Shown piece by piece: positions 21,857 through 33,700 of a stretch of DNA of 64,000 nucleotides. This stretch comes from Pohlia nutans (lineage: Eukaryota; Streptophyta; Bryopsida; Bryales; Mniaceae). The stretch covers positions 14,548,213 through 14,612,212 of the forward strand of contig CM040093.1 in assembly GCA_022496805.1 (NCBI GenBank), given 5' to 3'. Position 1 is the first letter of the stretch. Every line of letters starts with the position of its first letter. The notes below the pieces were generated by a model, which saw nothing but the letters and a program-made list of their open reading frames with translations, was not told the origin of the DNA and did not search any database. The translations under genes and the position numbers were made by a program.

Positions 21857-22326
21857 TTAACCCCTAAACGTCCTCACCCCTCTCCAAATTCGGCAGGTTT
21901 GCAAAGATGCATCATAAAATGCAACCCATAGGGATATTTTGCACTTGATGTATGAATAGAAGTTATATATTATTAATTTTAATTCTATCCATACGGTTAG
22001 ATCTACGATTACTATCACCAATATTTTTGTATAAAAGTTGAAACTTGAAATTGAAAATTCTTTTGTAATTTGATACAAATAAGATATTGACTATTTGTAC
22101 ATGAAATTTGTTGTGATTGGTTGAAATGTAATACTATAATTGTAGTGATTTTTTGGAGTTTTTTGGTTGCTTAATTTTACGAGTTGACTTTTTTAAGAGC
22201 ACTTTTACATTGAAACCTTCGAAATTTTGGGTGAATCACGCTGCAAAAAATCAATGACGGATGAAAAAACTGTGTTTGATTCTGTACATCGTCCACTTTC
22301 TGGACGGTTGAACGTTTAGGGGTTAA
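21857..22326 (+). mobile_element. Family B TTAA element, copy 2 (462 bp, internally deleted)
   Basis: TTAA 21857-21860 and 22323-22326; left end CCCCTAAACGTCCTCACC, right end GGACGGTTGAACGTTTAGGGG. Shorter than copies 4 and 5 by about 105 bp, lost after the AGAGCACTTTTACA region. Confidence 0.9.
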
Positions 22327-22646
22327 TAAAGCCTCTTGTAAATACTGTGGGCCACAATATATGGTGATTTTGGTGAAGTACCTTTGCCCACAGTAACTGC
22401 ACCAAAAAGTTTAGAGGATGAAGTGTGCTCTGTTGAAGAATGTTATGATGGGCTGATACCAACCACGAAAAACCGACTTGCACGGTTATAGGTCCGGGTA
22501 TTTGAGGCGGGTGTACTGCACTGTACTGTAACTCATTAGAGAGAAAAGAGCCACCTGGCTGTGCCACCAGCTAAAAATTTCTGCCAAAACCTTACCTGCT
22601 TTGGGTCCATTCGTAGAAATTTTGAGAAATAAAATGGACGCAATTG
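22327..22646. other. Spacer between TTAA elements
   Basis: About 320 bp without a recognisable gene or repeat. Confidence 0.5.
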
Positions 22647-22976
22647 TTAACCCCTAAACGTCCCAGCATCTAGAAACTGGATCACGAACAGATTCAAAGC
22701 CTTGTAACTTTCTCATACAATCTCAGATGACTTTCATCCAAGGCATCTTTGCAAGTGTATTAGGTTCTCTACCAATTAAAGTAAATTTCTTATGATGGGG
22801 AGATCTTGATAATATTGGAGAGATCTCCAAATGCAAGTATGCCAAATTTGTTGGGTAGATTTTATGCTTGCAATGGACCTCTCATGTACACCTCATGTAC
22901 ATCTGGGCCATCCTAATATCTATTTTTAAGACTAGCATCTACTTCTGTTAAAAGGGTCGGTACGTTTAGGGGTTAA
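22647..22976. mobile_element. Family F TTAA element (322 bp)
   Basis: TTAA 22647-22650 and 22973-22976 enclose 322 bp with ends CCCCTAAACGTCCCAGC and GGTACGTTTAGGGG. A single copy in this window. Confidence 0.85.
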
Positions 22977-22989
22977 AATCAACCTTGAA

Positions 22990-24310
22990 AAATGTAAAAG
23001 TCCCAAAAATTGGATGATATGTACTATTTATAGACAATATAATGGATGAATGTGCAAAATGGTTTATGAAAACACAATGCTATCCATTTTCTTCTCACTT
23101 GTCTCTCTTCTAGGATGCCACTCATTCTACCAATAGAAAATTTTGGATGAACTTTTCTATATACAAATAATATAATGGATGAATTTTGCAAAATGGTTAA
23201 TGAAAACACAATACTATCCATTTTTTTTGACTTGTTTGTTTTCTAGGATGCTACCAATAGAAAAATTGGATGAACTTTTATATTTATAGACAATTTAATG
23301 GATGAATGTGCAAAATGGTTAACCCCTAAGTGACCGATTGACCATTTTGTGGTCGCAGCCCAAACAGCAGTGACTGCCCATGGGCAGGAAATGACATTTT
23401 TTCAAATTCTGATTTTTTGTTTAAATTGGGGGTCGAGATCATGTTCTAGTGCTTTTTGATACATTTCATTTGCAACATTGAGGTTCACTAAGGATTTCTT
23501 CAAAGACAAAGACTTCAATATTGTCCTAGTGTTATAAAACTTACTATTTCGGGAAACTAATGATGTTCACTCATTTGAAAATTTTGCCTTTTAAAATTTT
23601 TAGAATAAAATGTTTAGTTTTAACCAATCATATCAAATTTCAAATTCTAGAAATAAAATTTGTAATTTTGGTGAATTTTAAATGGTAAATGCTCTTAAAT
23701 TCATTAAATGAGTATCTAAAACTATTTTTGAAACTTTGACCGTATGGATAATTACTAAACATCATGCTTCTCATTTTCTCTTTTGGACCAAACTTCATCA
23801 AAGTTACAAAAGTAACATTTTATAACACATCTAGGTTTTGCCCTTACCCCCTCTGTCATTTAGGGGTTAATGAAAACACAATACAATCCATTTTCTTCTC
23901 ACCTGTCTATCTTCTTAGGATGTCACTCATTCTCCCAATATAAATTTTTGGATGAACTTTTCTATTTATAGATAATATAATGGATGAATGTGCAAAATGG
24001 TTAAAGAAAACACAATACTATCCATTTTCTTCTCACTTACTTGTCTTCTAGGATGCCAGGCGTTCTACCAACATTTTTTTTGGATGAATATGGCTATTTA
24101 TAGACAATGTAATGAATGAATGTGCAAAATGGTTAAAGAAAACACAATACTATCCATTTTCTTCTCACTTGCTTGTCTTCTAGGATGCCACTTGTTCTAC
24201 CAACAGAAAAAGTTGGATGAACTTTTCTATTTATATACACTATAATGGATGAATGTGCAAAATGGCTAATGAAAACTCACATGTTTGTCTTCTAGGATGC
24301 CATTCGTTCT
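22990..24310. repeat. Tandem array, 133-bp unit, six copies, split by an element
   Basis: GGATGAATGTGCAAAATGG or a close variant begins at 23044, 23177, 23300, 23982, 24114 and 24247. Spacings are 133, 123, 134 (after removing the inserted element), 132 and 133. Each unit also has CACAATACTATCCATTTTC and TTCTAGGATGCCA. Confidence 0.92.
23319..23870 (+). mobile_element. Family E TTAA element, copy 1 (544 bp), inserted in tandem array
   Basis: TTAA 23319-23322 and 23867-23870 flank 544 bp; ends CCCCTAAGTGACC and TGTCATTTAGGGG. The array unit reads AAATGG-TTAA-element-TTAA-TGAAAACACA, whereas the sister unit at 23193-23210 reads AAATGGTTAATGAAAACA. This shows a TTAA target duplication directly. 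Copy 2 (41883-42434) also has an inner length of 544 bp. Confidence 0.95.
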
Positions 24311-24361
24311 AAACAAAATTGATTCGCAGTGTGACACCCATGATGTAGGAAATTTATGAGT

Positions 24362-25172
24362 TTAACCCTTTAGTGCCCAGCTGACCACATTATGGTCACT
24401 ACAACGTCCGAAATGCAAATAGCAGAGAATCCGTGAAGAATTGGAACTTCAGTTTTGAAGTTCAGATTTGCCCATATACATTACACACCTTCCAGAAAAA
24501 GAAATTTTCAATTTGGAATTGTACAACTATCAAAATACCTATCAACAGAACGCAAAAATACTGCAAATACTTGAAAATACAGTAAATACTTACAAATACA
24601 ACACATGTATTATGCAGTATTTCTTGTGTTTGGAAGTTTGTTATCTTGTTTTATTTTTTTGGATTGTGTTCTCTTCTGCATCTTCCATTAGTGTGTGTAA
24701 TCTAATCTTGACTAATGTATCCACTCCTGTCAATTTTCAACGTATAAAATTTTGTCCTAAACCGTATATGGATAAGTCACTTTCACTTATAAAATTCACA
24801 ATAATTATGTGTGAGTCTATTCTTGATATGAAAGATTGCAACGGAGAGGTGTTGACATAGGGCATAGCTGAACTTCTTTACTTTCATTTTTGAAAATTTA
24901 ACCCAAATTCTATTTAACTTTGAAGTCACACACCCCCCAAAATCTCATTTTTGAGAGTGCATTATACAATTCAAATACATACTATAATCTTCTAATCCCA
25001 CCATTGGATGATTCTCAAATTTTAATAAAATGTGTGCTCTCGAGTTGAGACTAGAATTGTGCGGCTACTTTCTAATTTAATCCATTCTATTTCTAGTAAT
25101 CTCAATTACAGTGGAAAAATGCACTGAAATCCAGTGCTCCCAGCTACAGTACCCTGGGCACTAAAGGGTTAA
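24362..25172 (+). mobile_element. Family C TTAA element, copy 2 (803 bp)
   Basis: TTAA 24362-24365 and 25169-25172; ends CCCTTTAGTGCCCAGC and CTGGGCACTAAAGGG, 15-bp perfect inverse. Holds an open frame at 24468-24860 (130 codons, a hydrophobic centre with LFFWIVFSS) that parallels frames in copies 3 and 4 but matches no transposase or other family I know. Confidence 0.93.
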
Positions 25173-26906
25173 GCAACGGAGTTACGGCGTGGGTGAGTGA
25201 CCAAGCCAGCACGCCTGATTTCCAGTCCCAAATTTAACTCTGTGGTCCCAGGAACCCAACACAACCCCAAACTCAGGCTGGAACGTAGCTGGAGACCCTC
25301 GTATCCTGCTTGGACCGTGGCAACCTCAAGCAGTAACCGACCGCTTCACACGCCCGACTACTCTCAGTTGCAGTTCTGTGCGCAAATCAATCGGAGCGGG
25401 CTTTTCTATATTTGCACTCCGGAACTAACTGACAGACTGAGCATCCGATTCCAGCGCCGCCCGGACGACCCATTGACTCGCAAAAGACGTCAACATGGGA
25501 CCGTCAGTTACACCCCTGTTGCCTCCCGTGCGGTAACCAGAGCCGGCCATGACATGGTTTTGTTTTTTCTTGGATTTCAATATTTCATTTGTCGAAGAAA
25601 ACCTGACTGCCAAGATCGAGTGAAGTGAGGCAGGCCTTGGGAGTTGTGATGAGCTGATAATTGCCTTGCAGTTCGTTGGAGTGCGCGCTTTGTTGTTGCG
25701 TGTGTGGACTGCGCGGTGGACAGAAGCTCCTGACAATGTGCTTCGGAGTGGGCAACGTATCGTCATCATAATTTTGTGAGGACTTTCTTGCATTAGATAT
25801 TATTATTAATAACCCCACGCTTGTGATCGAGCTGCACAAAATTACAGTTTTGTGTGTTGTCACAATTTGAGGTCCCTTTGTTGTGTTAACGAAATTTGGG
25901 AGCTTTTTTTTCTGTGATGATATATACGGAGCTTCAGTTGTGTTAAGAGGTTTATGTCTTTTGTTTTGTTGGTGGAAGCAATTATGGGAGGTTACTGTAC
26001 TTTCGGGCGCCTCCCTAGTGTTGTAATTCGTGAGCTCTGACTGCATATGTACGGAGCTTGTCACAGTTCGTTGACCTTACGGATCATAGTTGATAGAATT
26101 TTGGGAGTTAGTTTCGGAGGTGCATTGAGAAAATCACGCTTAGACTTCGAGTTGTAATTCGTGAGCTCGACAACCTACGGAGCTTCTGTAACTAAGATGT
26201 TTTCACAAATTGAGCTTTCTTTTGTCAATCGGTGGAAGCTCGTTCAGTGCAGCAAGCTTCTTAATGTTGTAGTTTGACTGCAATTTGTGCTAAGAGGTTC
26301 CTGTGTTGGTGGAGGGCAGCTTGGTAGTTTGTGAGGTTCGATGCTCTGACTGCATACGGAGCTTTGTCAGAGTGACGCAAAACAGAAGTTGACCTTTGTT
26401 ACTGTTGTTGTTGGACCGTGGAGGATCTTTTATAGAGTTTTGGGGAGGTAATCTGAGAGAGTTGGGACCGAGGTGTCACAGTTGACCTTACGGATAGTTG
26501 ATAGGATTTTGGGAACTCGTTTCAGAGGTCCATTGAGAAAATCACGTTTCTTCGTGTTGTAATTCGAAAGAAACCTACGGAGCTTCTGTTAAGATATTTC
26601 CACAAATTGAGCTTTCTTGTGTTGGTGGAACCTCGTTTATAGAATTTGGGGAGTTTCCAGTGCAGCTTTTGGGAGCTTCTTAGTGTTGTAGTTTGTGAGC
26701 TACAATTTGTGCTAAGAGGTTCCCAAAAGCTGACCTTTGGTTGTGTTGGTGGAGGACAGTTGATGGAGCTTGGTAGTTTGTGAGGTTTGATGCTCTGACT
26801 GCATACGGAGCTTTGTCAGAGTGACGCAAAACAGAAGTTGACCTTTGTTGTTATTGTTGGGTGGAGGATTGTTTATAGAAATTTGGGGAGTTTTGTTTTG
26901 GTGATC
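25173..26906 (+). promoter_or_regulatory. Upstream region with diverged direct repeats
   Basis: From about 26050 to 26890 the region is built of two diverged copies, 410-440 bp apart: TTGACCTTACGGAT at about 26090 and 26480, and GACTGCATACGGAGCTTTGT at about 26348 and 26798, each followed by GAGTGACGCAAAACAGAAGT. Phrases such as GTTGGTGGA and TTTGGGGAG recur throughout. This leads straight into the start codon at 26907, so it is probably promoter and long 5' leader. From 25173 to 25640 composition is higher in GC but I could not assign a gene. Confidence 0.5.
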
Positions 26907-29238
26907 ATGGCTCGGTGGTTGAGCGCGGTGCACGGAACTGTGCAAGTAGCCACGGGGCCCAACGTGGTGGTGATCCTGTCGTCGGTGCTCGTGTTCGTGG
27001 TGTGCGTGACGAAGCTGGTGGCGCTTTGCGCCGCGCACAGCAATCCGCAAGTGCTGAACCGGGAATCGGAGCCGGAAGGCGAGCTCGCAAAGGAAGCAGC
27101 CGCAGCAAACGGGGCTGCAGCTGCCGGAGCGCAGTCGTCTTCGTCGCGCAAGCTGAGCCAGCGCTTCAGCCCCGCGGCCATCCAGGCTAAGCTGCGAGAC
27201 TCGTTCCGCAAATCGTCCTTCCGCAGCAACAATGGCGGCAGCTTCCGCAAGTCGTCCTTCCGCACCTACGGCAGCTTCCGCCTCGATTGTGCTTCCCAGG
27301 TATTCCTCTCCTCTCTCTCTTGTTTTGTGAGTAGCAATTTCCTCAAATTTCCTCACATTTATTGGAGATGTAAATTTAGTGAATGCAGGGCTTTTCACTC
27401 CTTTAACTCACTCACATTCATTCATTGTAGATGTAGTTTAGTGAGTGCATGTCTTTCCTCTCTCTCTCTCTCGTTTGGTGAGTAGTTACTTAAATTTCTT
27501 CACATTCATGGGAGATATAGTTTTACTGAATGCATCCTCTCACTCTCGTTTTATGAGTAGTAACTTACTTAAATTTCCTCACATTCATTGGCGATGTAGT
27601 TTTAGTGAATGCAGGGCTTTTCACTCCTGCAACTCACTCGAACTTCCTCACATTCATTCCATTGTAGATGTAGTTTTAGTGAATGCATGCTCTTCCCCTC
27701 CCGCAACTTACTCAAACTGCCTCACATTCATTCATTACGGGTGTCACACCTCTTTCTTCCCATTCTCAACCTTCAGAGAATGCATACATGTCACTTTCTT
27801 CTTGAATTGTGGAGGACCCATTCTCTGAAGATTGAGAAGTTTCATCTGACACCTCTGGATGTGAAGAATGGGCATGAAGATTGAGAAGCCGTGGCCATTC
27901 TCATTCTTAACACTGCCTCAAGGGGAGTCACACCTTCTTCATGGAGAATGGTCAGGATTGGCTCCACGATTCTCTCCCCAGGTTCTCAATCTTCAGAGAA
28001 TCAAACTTCTCGGAAGAGGTGTGACACCCCTATTGTAGATGTAGTTTTAGTGAATGCATGGCCTTCCTCTCCTGCAATTCAAAGCCAAATAAAAAACAAC
28101 AACGAAAGAATGTTGTTTCAACTTTAGATCCCAAAAAAACCCGCTACTGGAATGTTGTTTCAACCTCAGTTGGTTGAAACCACACTCCATTAGATGAAAT
28201 TTTGTAGTTGTTTAGCCCCAGAAATTCGTTCACTGTGTTCACTATTGCACTACTTCTTGGGAATTTTGGTTTTGCATGATTATAGTAACTTAAAAAACAC
28301 ATCTTGCTAGCATAGACTTTGATAAGTGTATGAGTTTTTGACACTCGGATGGTTAATTACTTGGAGGATCACATGGAATTTAGGGACAAAATTAGCATAT
28401 TTCAATGCTTGAAAGAAACAATAAGTGTTGAAAACACAGCATTGGGATTGTTTTTACCTCTTGGTTGTTTGAAACATCTCAATGTTGTTGGCTCTGATTT
28501 CAGAATGTTGTTGAGCCTTGCATTGACAAAAGCTACATCTACAGTGTACGTGAGGAAGTTTGAGTAGGTTGCTACTTAGAAAGTGAGCCAATGTTACAGT
28601 GTGTCACAATTTGCCAGTCATTTTTGCGTTTTTTGGGAGTATGTGGCAACATCAGAATGCCTGTGTAGTCACCATATACAGGTCGTAGTACAATGCATAC
28701 AATGCCCCCTTTCTATAGTGGTCACATTCGTTACAAACAATGTTACAATAGCTGCTCTCTTTGAGTTGTAGTGGCTGTGTAAGAGGGCATGCTAGATAGC
28801 ACATTGCATGTGGTGTGCCATGGTCTCTAATGAGTACATGCTATAACCTTGTTGTTTTGTGACTAGTGGTAGCATGCACCTACTACAAACTACATATAAT
28901 GCGCTATCGCATGTGAAAAGAACTGAGCCTCGTGTGTGTGTTTGTGTATGTTTGTGTTTTAATTGTTTGAATTGCTCCTAAGCGCAATGGGTGAGGTGTG
29001 TGTTGTGCAGGTGGACGTGGTGGATGCGCTTCGGCCAGCGGAGGAGGAAGAAGAAAGCACAGGGCCCGCAGTGTGGCAACGCGCCATTCTGCGCGGCGAG
29101 CGGTGCGCTCCGCTGGAATTCTCCGGCCTCATTCTCTACGACGAGAAAGGCAACCCGCTGCCCTTGCGCAACGGCGCGCCGCCGCGGCCCAACTTGCACA
29201 CGAGTAATTCGCGTCCCTACCGCAGCATCACCACGTAG
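26907..29238 (+). CDS. Small one-helix membrane protein, plant-specific family, function unknown
   Basis: Two exons, phase 0: 26907-27299 and 29011-29238; 206 residues. Residues about 19-44 form one hydrophobic helix (VVVILSSVLVFVVCVTKLVA). An Ala/Ser-rich linker follows, then a basic Ser/Arg/Phe segment with three RKSSFR copies around residues 102-123. Exon 2 carries VWQRAILRGERCAPLEFSGL followed by ILYDEKGNPLPL, which I recall as the conserved C-terminus of a family of short plant proteins of unknown role. The repeated KSSFR motif could be a phosphorylation or membrane-surface segment; that is inference. The 1.7-kb intron holds a tandem array and a family I element. Confidence 0.78.
27330..28055. 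repeat. Tandem array, 63-83 bp units, split by family I
   Basis: GATGTAGTTTTAGTGAATGC or variants begin at 27367, 27430, 27513, 27593, 27667 and, after the inserted element, 28038. Units also share CCTCACATTCATT. In the intron of the small membrane protein gene. Confidence 0.88.
27737..28031 (-). mobile_element. Family I element, copy 2 (295 bp)
   Basis: Ends ACGGGTGTCACACCTCTT and AAGAGGTGTGACACCCCT. It interrupts the tandem array; sister units read CATTCATTGTAGATG while here ATT flanks both ends (27734-27736, 28032-28034), so a 3-bp ATT duplication is likely. Opposite orientation to copy 1 in the mtACP intron. Confidence 0.88.
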
Positions 29239-30720
29239 GGCCTTCTTCCATGTATCGGTGGGGGTCTTGGAAAGCTGGAAGCTACAGATGCACCACCGAA
29301 ATGGGTGAACCCAGGAGTATGTTTTCAATTCTTGCAGACACTGGTGGACCATTGGTGATTCTTGAAACCCGCCTGGTCCTTGCATGGAACCCTGCCCTTA
29401 ACCCCAGTCATCAAATGATCACGTACTTCCTTGCAAATTCATACCAGCAGCTCCTCACCTCATATTCCTGGATCTGAAATGGGGATTGCACTTAGAAACG
29501 TAGGCCGGGGATCACACGCACTGCCATGGTGAAGAGCACAAAAGATTTAATGGCAAGTTAGAGAGGATTGTGTATTATGAAAAGAATTTTATTTTATTTA
29601 GATCTGTACAATGCTCATCTTGCAATTGCCAATCTGTACTGTACACAGTTTTAAGGATCCCCAGTTTGCTGTGGACAAGTAATCTCATTACAAGTTAGAC
29701 ACCAAGATCGGTGCATTCTTACTTGCAAATTCATTCCTGCAGGAGCTGCTTACGAACTCTTTTTGTATTCATGAAATTGAAAAGGGGGTTGAATTGTAAA
29801 AAAATTAGGGGATCACATGCACTGACTGGGCCATGTGAAGAGGACAATGGGGTGTCAGACTGCAAGTTTTTGGAGCGAGGATGTGGCCCCTGTCTCCTTG
29901 AAGGGTGGTTGCAAATCCCATGGTTTCAATTTGCGTGTAGGAGGCAATTGTTTCAGTGAGAGTCTCGCAATTATGAGCGTGGATAACAGGATGTCGACAT
30001 TTAAGAACCGCGTTGCGAGAGTCTCCCCTGACAAGTCACACAACGACACCCCTAATGCCAAATGGAGGAAATTAGAGAGGAGCTTCTGTTGTTGAAAGAA
30101 TTTGCTTTGTTGTCTTTGCCCACAAGGGGAGAGACTACGAAAACGTTTCGTTTTCAGGAGTTACACGGCTGGACAGTAAAAATAAGCCATAAAAGTAAAT
30201 TTGGCGTAAATACTAAGGCAGAGACTACGCAACTAGCCGCTTATTTATTTTCTTTTGTACAGTACTGTACAGTACATTAGCCACACAAGTTCCATGTCAA
30301 GTAAGAACAAACTAAGTCTCATGCTTAGCCATGGCCAGCCGAGACGGTAAGATCAAAGACATTGTAATAAAGATGCACAACAGACTCTGACAATGAATGC
30401 ATCAAGATCGAGGAACAAGTTTCAGAAATTCGGCCACATGGGTGTAAGTAGTTTCTTGTAGGTCCATTAGACCGTCTACTACATCCATATACAATAAACT
30501 AACTTATAAAACAAGACTCGTGATTTCTTTCTGACAAGCTACCGACCGTACTAGTTGAAGCAAGAGAATCCAAAAACCAGGAAACCAGAAGTGCCACATA
30601 TCAGAATTCAGGACTAAGGTTAATTGAGGCAATGCAAAGCTCCTACAAGGTGTTGTAATGCAGCTGGTTTAATGAGGCAGAACGCATATGCCGGGCTAAT
30701 TTACCCATCTAAAAGCTTAG
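29239..30720. other. 3' UTR and intergenic stretch between convergent genes
   Basis: Lies between the stop codons of the membrane protein gene (+) and the CAF gene (-). No protein-like frame. Contains a short palindromic run, TACAGTACTGTACAGTACAT near 30260. Confidence 0.5.
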
Positions 30721-33700
30721 TCAGGGAGCTAATAGTTTAGCTAATTCATCAATTTCTAACAGCCCAGAAGGGTCCTTCGGCACCCTGTCCAGCACAGAAG
30801 GATCCAGCCTAGGTTTAGGGTTTTTCAACGCCTTCTTGCCTACTAACTCGTTGCTGTTTCTTTTGTTCCGAGGTTTAGCAGGAGCTCCGTATGCTCCACC
30901 GAAATGACTCTTCACAACCTCAAACACTTTGTCAGGGTTTACTACCTCCTCCTCATTCAATATCAAAACTTGGTCTGAATCTATTGCTTCTTCCCATAGT
31001 GACTCAAATTCTCTAACTGCTTTCTCCACTTTTTCTTCACTCTGACCACCACTTGATACTACTCCAGCTTCTTCATCAGATACTCCAGCTTCTTCATTAG
31101 ATACTCCAGCTTCTTCATATGAAGGTACCAAGCTGGTATCCTGCAATGAAACAATTGATTCAGGTATGGTGGCTTCCATCTCTGCATCTTCTCCTTCTTC
31201 CTGCATCCATTCTTGTTCACTGTCTTGCTCGTATGCAGCTTCGAGGTCATGGTCTACCTCGATACTTGATTCATCTGTGTCTGTATCGTCAACATACTCA
31301 TCACCGTCTTCCTGTGCAGCAGAATCTAATATTTCACCGTCTTCATTTAATAGCGTTTGCTCCAGCAACTCTTGTCCATCTTCAGGTAATTCTCTTCTGA
31401 AAGGTGGGACGGCTTCGCCAGAGTTAACATCTTCTTTGACTCCATCTGGGGATCCCACTTCCGTTTTCGGTCCTTTCCACATCAAGATACTCTCACGTTC
31501 GAAGGAAAGGAGAACACATGGCACCAGATCCTGTGAGGGTAAAAAATCAGGGACCGTGATGAGTAAATTATTAAGCCGGTGCAGGAAGATTAAACAATAG
31601 ATCAGTAACCAGTTTTTCTGACATCGAGAAAGGTACTAACCACCACACCATTTGCTACACGAACAATCTTCAAGCTCAAGGAATAGTATAGAACATAAAC
31701 TGGAAATGGCAAGGTCCTCGTAAACATGCAGCTAGAGAAAGGCCAAATGCTGTGGAACAATGGGAGAAGACTGAATCAAAGCTTACTAGTAAAAACATAA
31801 ATCACAGTAGTACCTTAAGTTTAGCACCAATCTTCTTAAAGTCACTGGGATTCATATTCTGGCAGTCCACTTTAACTAGGTCATCAGCTCTGAAGGCGAG
31901 TTGCACATCCCGAACAAGATTTATGTACACTCCATTTTTCCCTGCCAATCAAGGACTCGAGGTTGTTAAGGTCTTCAGGCTAAGAGCACGTAGCGATGAA
32001 TTTTATCATTACATGCAACTAAACGGGCATCTAGGGTTTATAGTTTAGGGATCCAGCAAGAAAGGTCTACAGCAAATTATTTTGAGGCTGGCATAGATCT
32101 CTGATCAACTGTAAATTTCCACTTCCAGATTCATACCCAAGTGACAAATAGGTGGGAGTTTCCGTCCCAGCTTCCGCAACTCGGTTGTCTCTTCGTCAGT
32201 CAAACCTGCAGGTGCCTTTTCAATAAGCTTCGGATATATAGGTGCAGGTGGCTTCCACAGCATTAGCGGAATTATGGGCCGCGTCTTGTAATTGTAATTG
32301 CGTCCACGAAAGATATACACTACACCCCCGGCACGTTGAATGATCTTGCCTCCAGATTTCTCCTGCACATTGACACCATCATTTCATCAACCACTTCCTC
32401 ACCAACATATATCACTGGGTTGGATAACAGAGGCTTTAGATACCCACTAGTAAAAGCCCATAAAATACGCAAACTTGGTCAGGCTGATCAAAAAGTCCAG
32501 GTCACCTCAAGCACTCTGCAAACATTGTCCATGTCCACGGTTGGGACACCTTTGCACTTTATTTTACACACTCGACGGCGCTTCCAATGTTCATGCACAA
32601 GATTCAGCATGTTGTGCGTCAAACCATCCCTCCCTGCATATGATTCCAAAAACAGACAAAAATCAGCTTTGCCGAGAATACTAAACTGCCGTCATAAACC
32701 TGATCCCCTCTCCTCTACTGATCTATGCATACATCAGCAACAGCAACTCATCTATTCATGCATGACTTGATTGGCCGTCACTTAGCAAGTGTTGTAAGCA
32801 TTGATCTTTGAATGGTCATTGATCATTGAATGAAAAATGGCGATGTCTAGTGGCCTACAACCTCCCATTTTGAAACTGCATAAGAAATTCATGCATAGTG
32901 ATCAAAATCTAATCTCAAGAGAGTTTCACTCTTGTACCCAAAGCAAGAGGAAATTCAGAGGATTGCAAAGGGAAGGCAAATGGACCTAAATTGAGCTGGC
33001 GGTCCTCCTTCTGAGCACGCATGACAAGCTCCTTCACCTCGGCATCTGTCAAAGGGGCCCCCAAAATCTCCTCTCTGGTCCGCCCCAGCTTGGGTGTTTC
33101 CCCAGCTTGAAACGGGCCAGGCTGCTGCACAGGCTTCACGCCCTTCTTCCCCACGGGCGGCGGATTGAAAGAATCAAACTCTCGCGGCTTCTTCTTGCTC
33201 TTGGCAAGAGGCGGCCGTCCCGTCCACGGCCGGTTCGTCCCTTCAGGCCCAAACGGCGAGTACACAGGCTCCCGAAACCCTAAGGGAGCCACTTTTGGGG
33301 TTTCCGTGTAACTGTATATGTAAAGCTCCTCGGGTTTAATAACAGTCGGTATGAAATCAGCACCTGCAGCTCCATTGACAGATGATGATTCCGAAGAAGA
33401 GGAAGAAGAAGAAGGTTTATCCGAATAAATCTGATATTGATTTCCAGCTGCAATCTTTGTTTTAGGTTTTGGAGCCTTGCCAGATGCTGGAGGAAAGGTT
33501 ACCGACCTCTTCACATCATTGTTCGATAGCCGCTTAGAATCCGATGGCTGCTTCCTATACAAGCTCGATTTCTGGAAAGATTTGCTTGGTTCCGGAGTTC
33601 CCATCCAGCCACCGATTTCTTCGTCATCAACATCGTCCCCTGCATTTGACCTAATTCCCCTGCTCGGAGATAGCGAGTCCTCATCATCATCATCAGAGTC

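Noticed and set aside
12823..25172. Family C as a viral integration or retroelement
   Set aside because: Inverted, not direct, terminal repeats, TTAA flanks and no reverse transcriptase or capsid-like frame.
25197..25628. 143-codon frame upstream of the small membrane protein
   Set aside because: Composition is mixed, with no domain or signal. It overlaps a frame on the other strand and lies beside a repeat; not supported as a gene.
25585..26064. 159-codon minus-strand frame
   Set aside because: Low-complexity Thr/Asn/Lys-rich translation that covers the repetitive upstream region; no recognisable feature.
31166..31600. 144-codon plus-strand frame opposite the CAF-like gene
   Set aside because: Ser-rich shadow of the acidic C-terminal region on the other strand.
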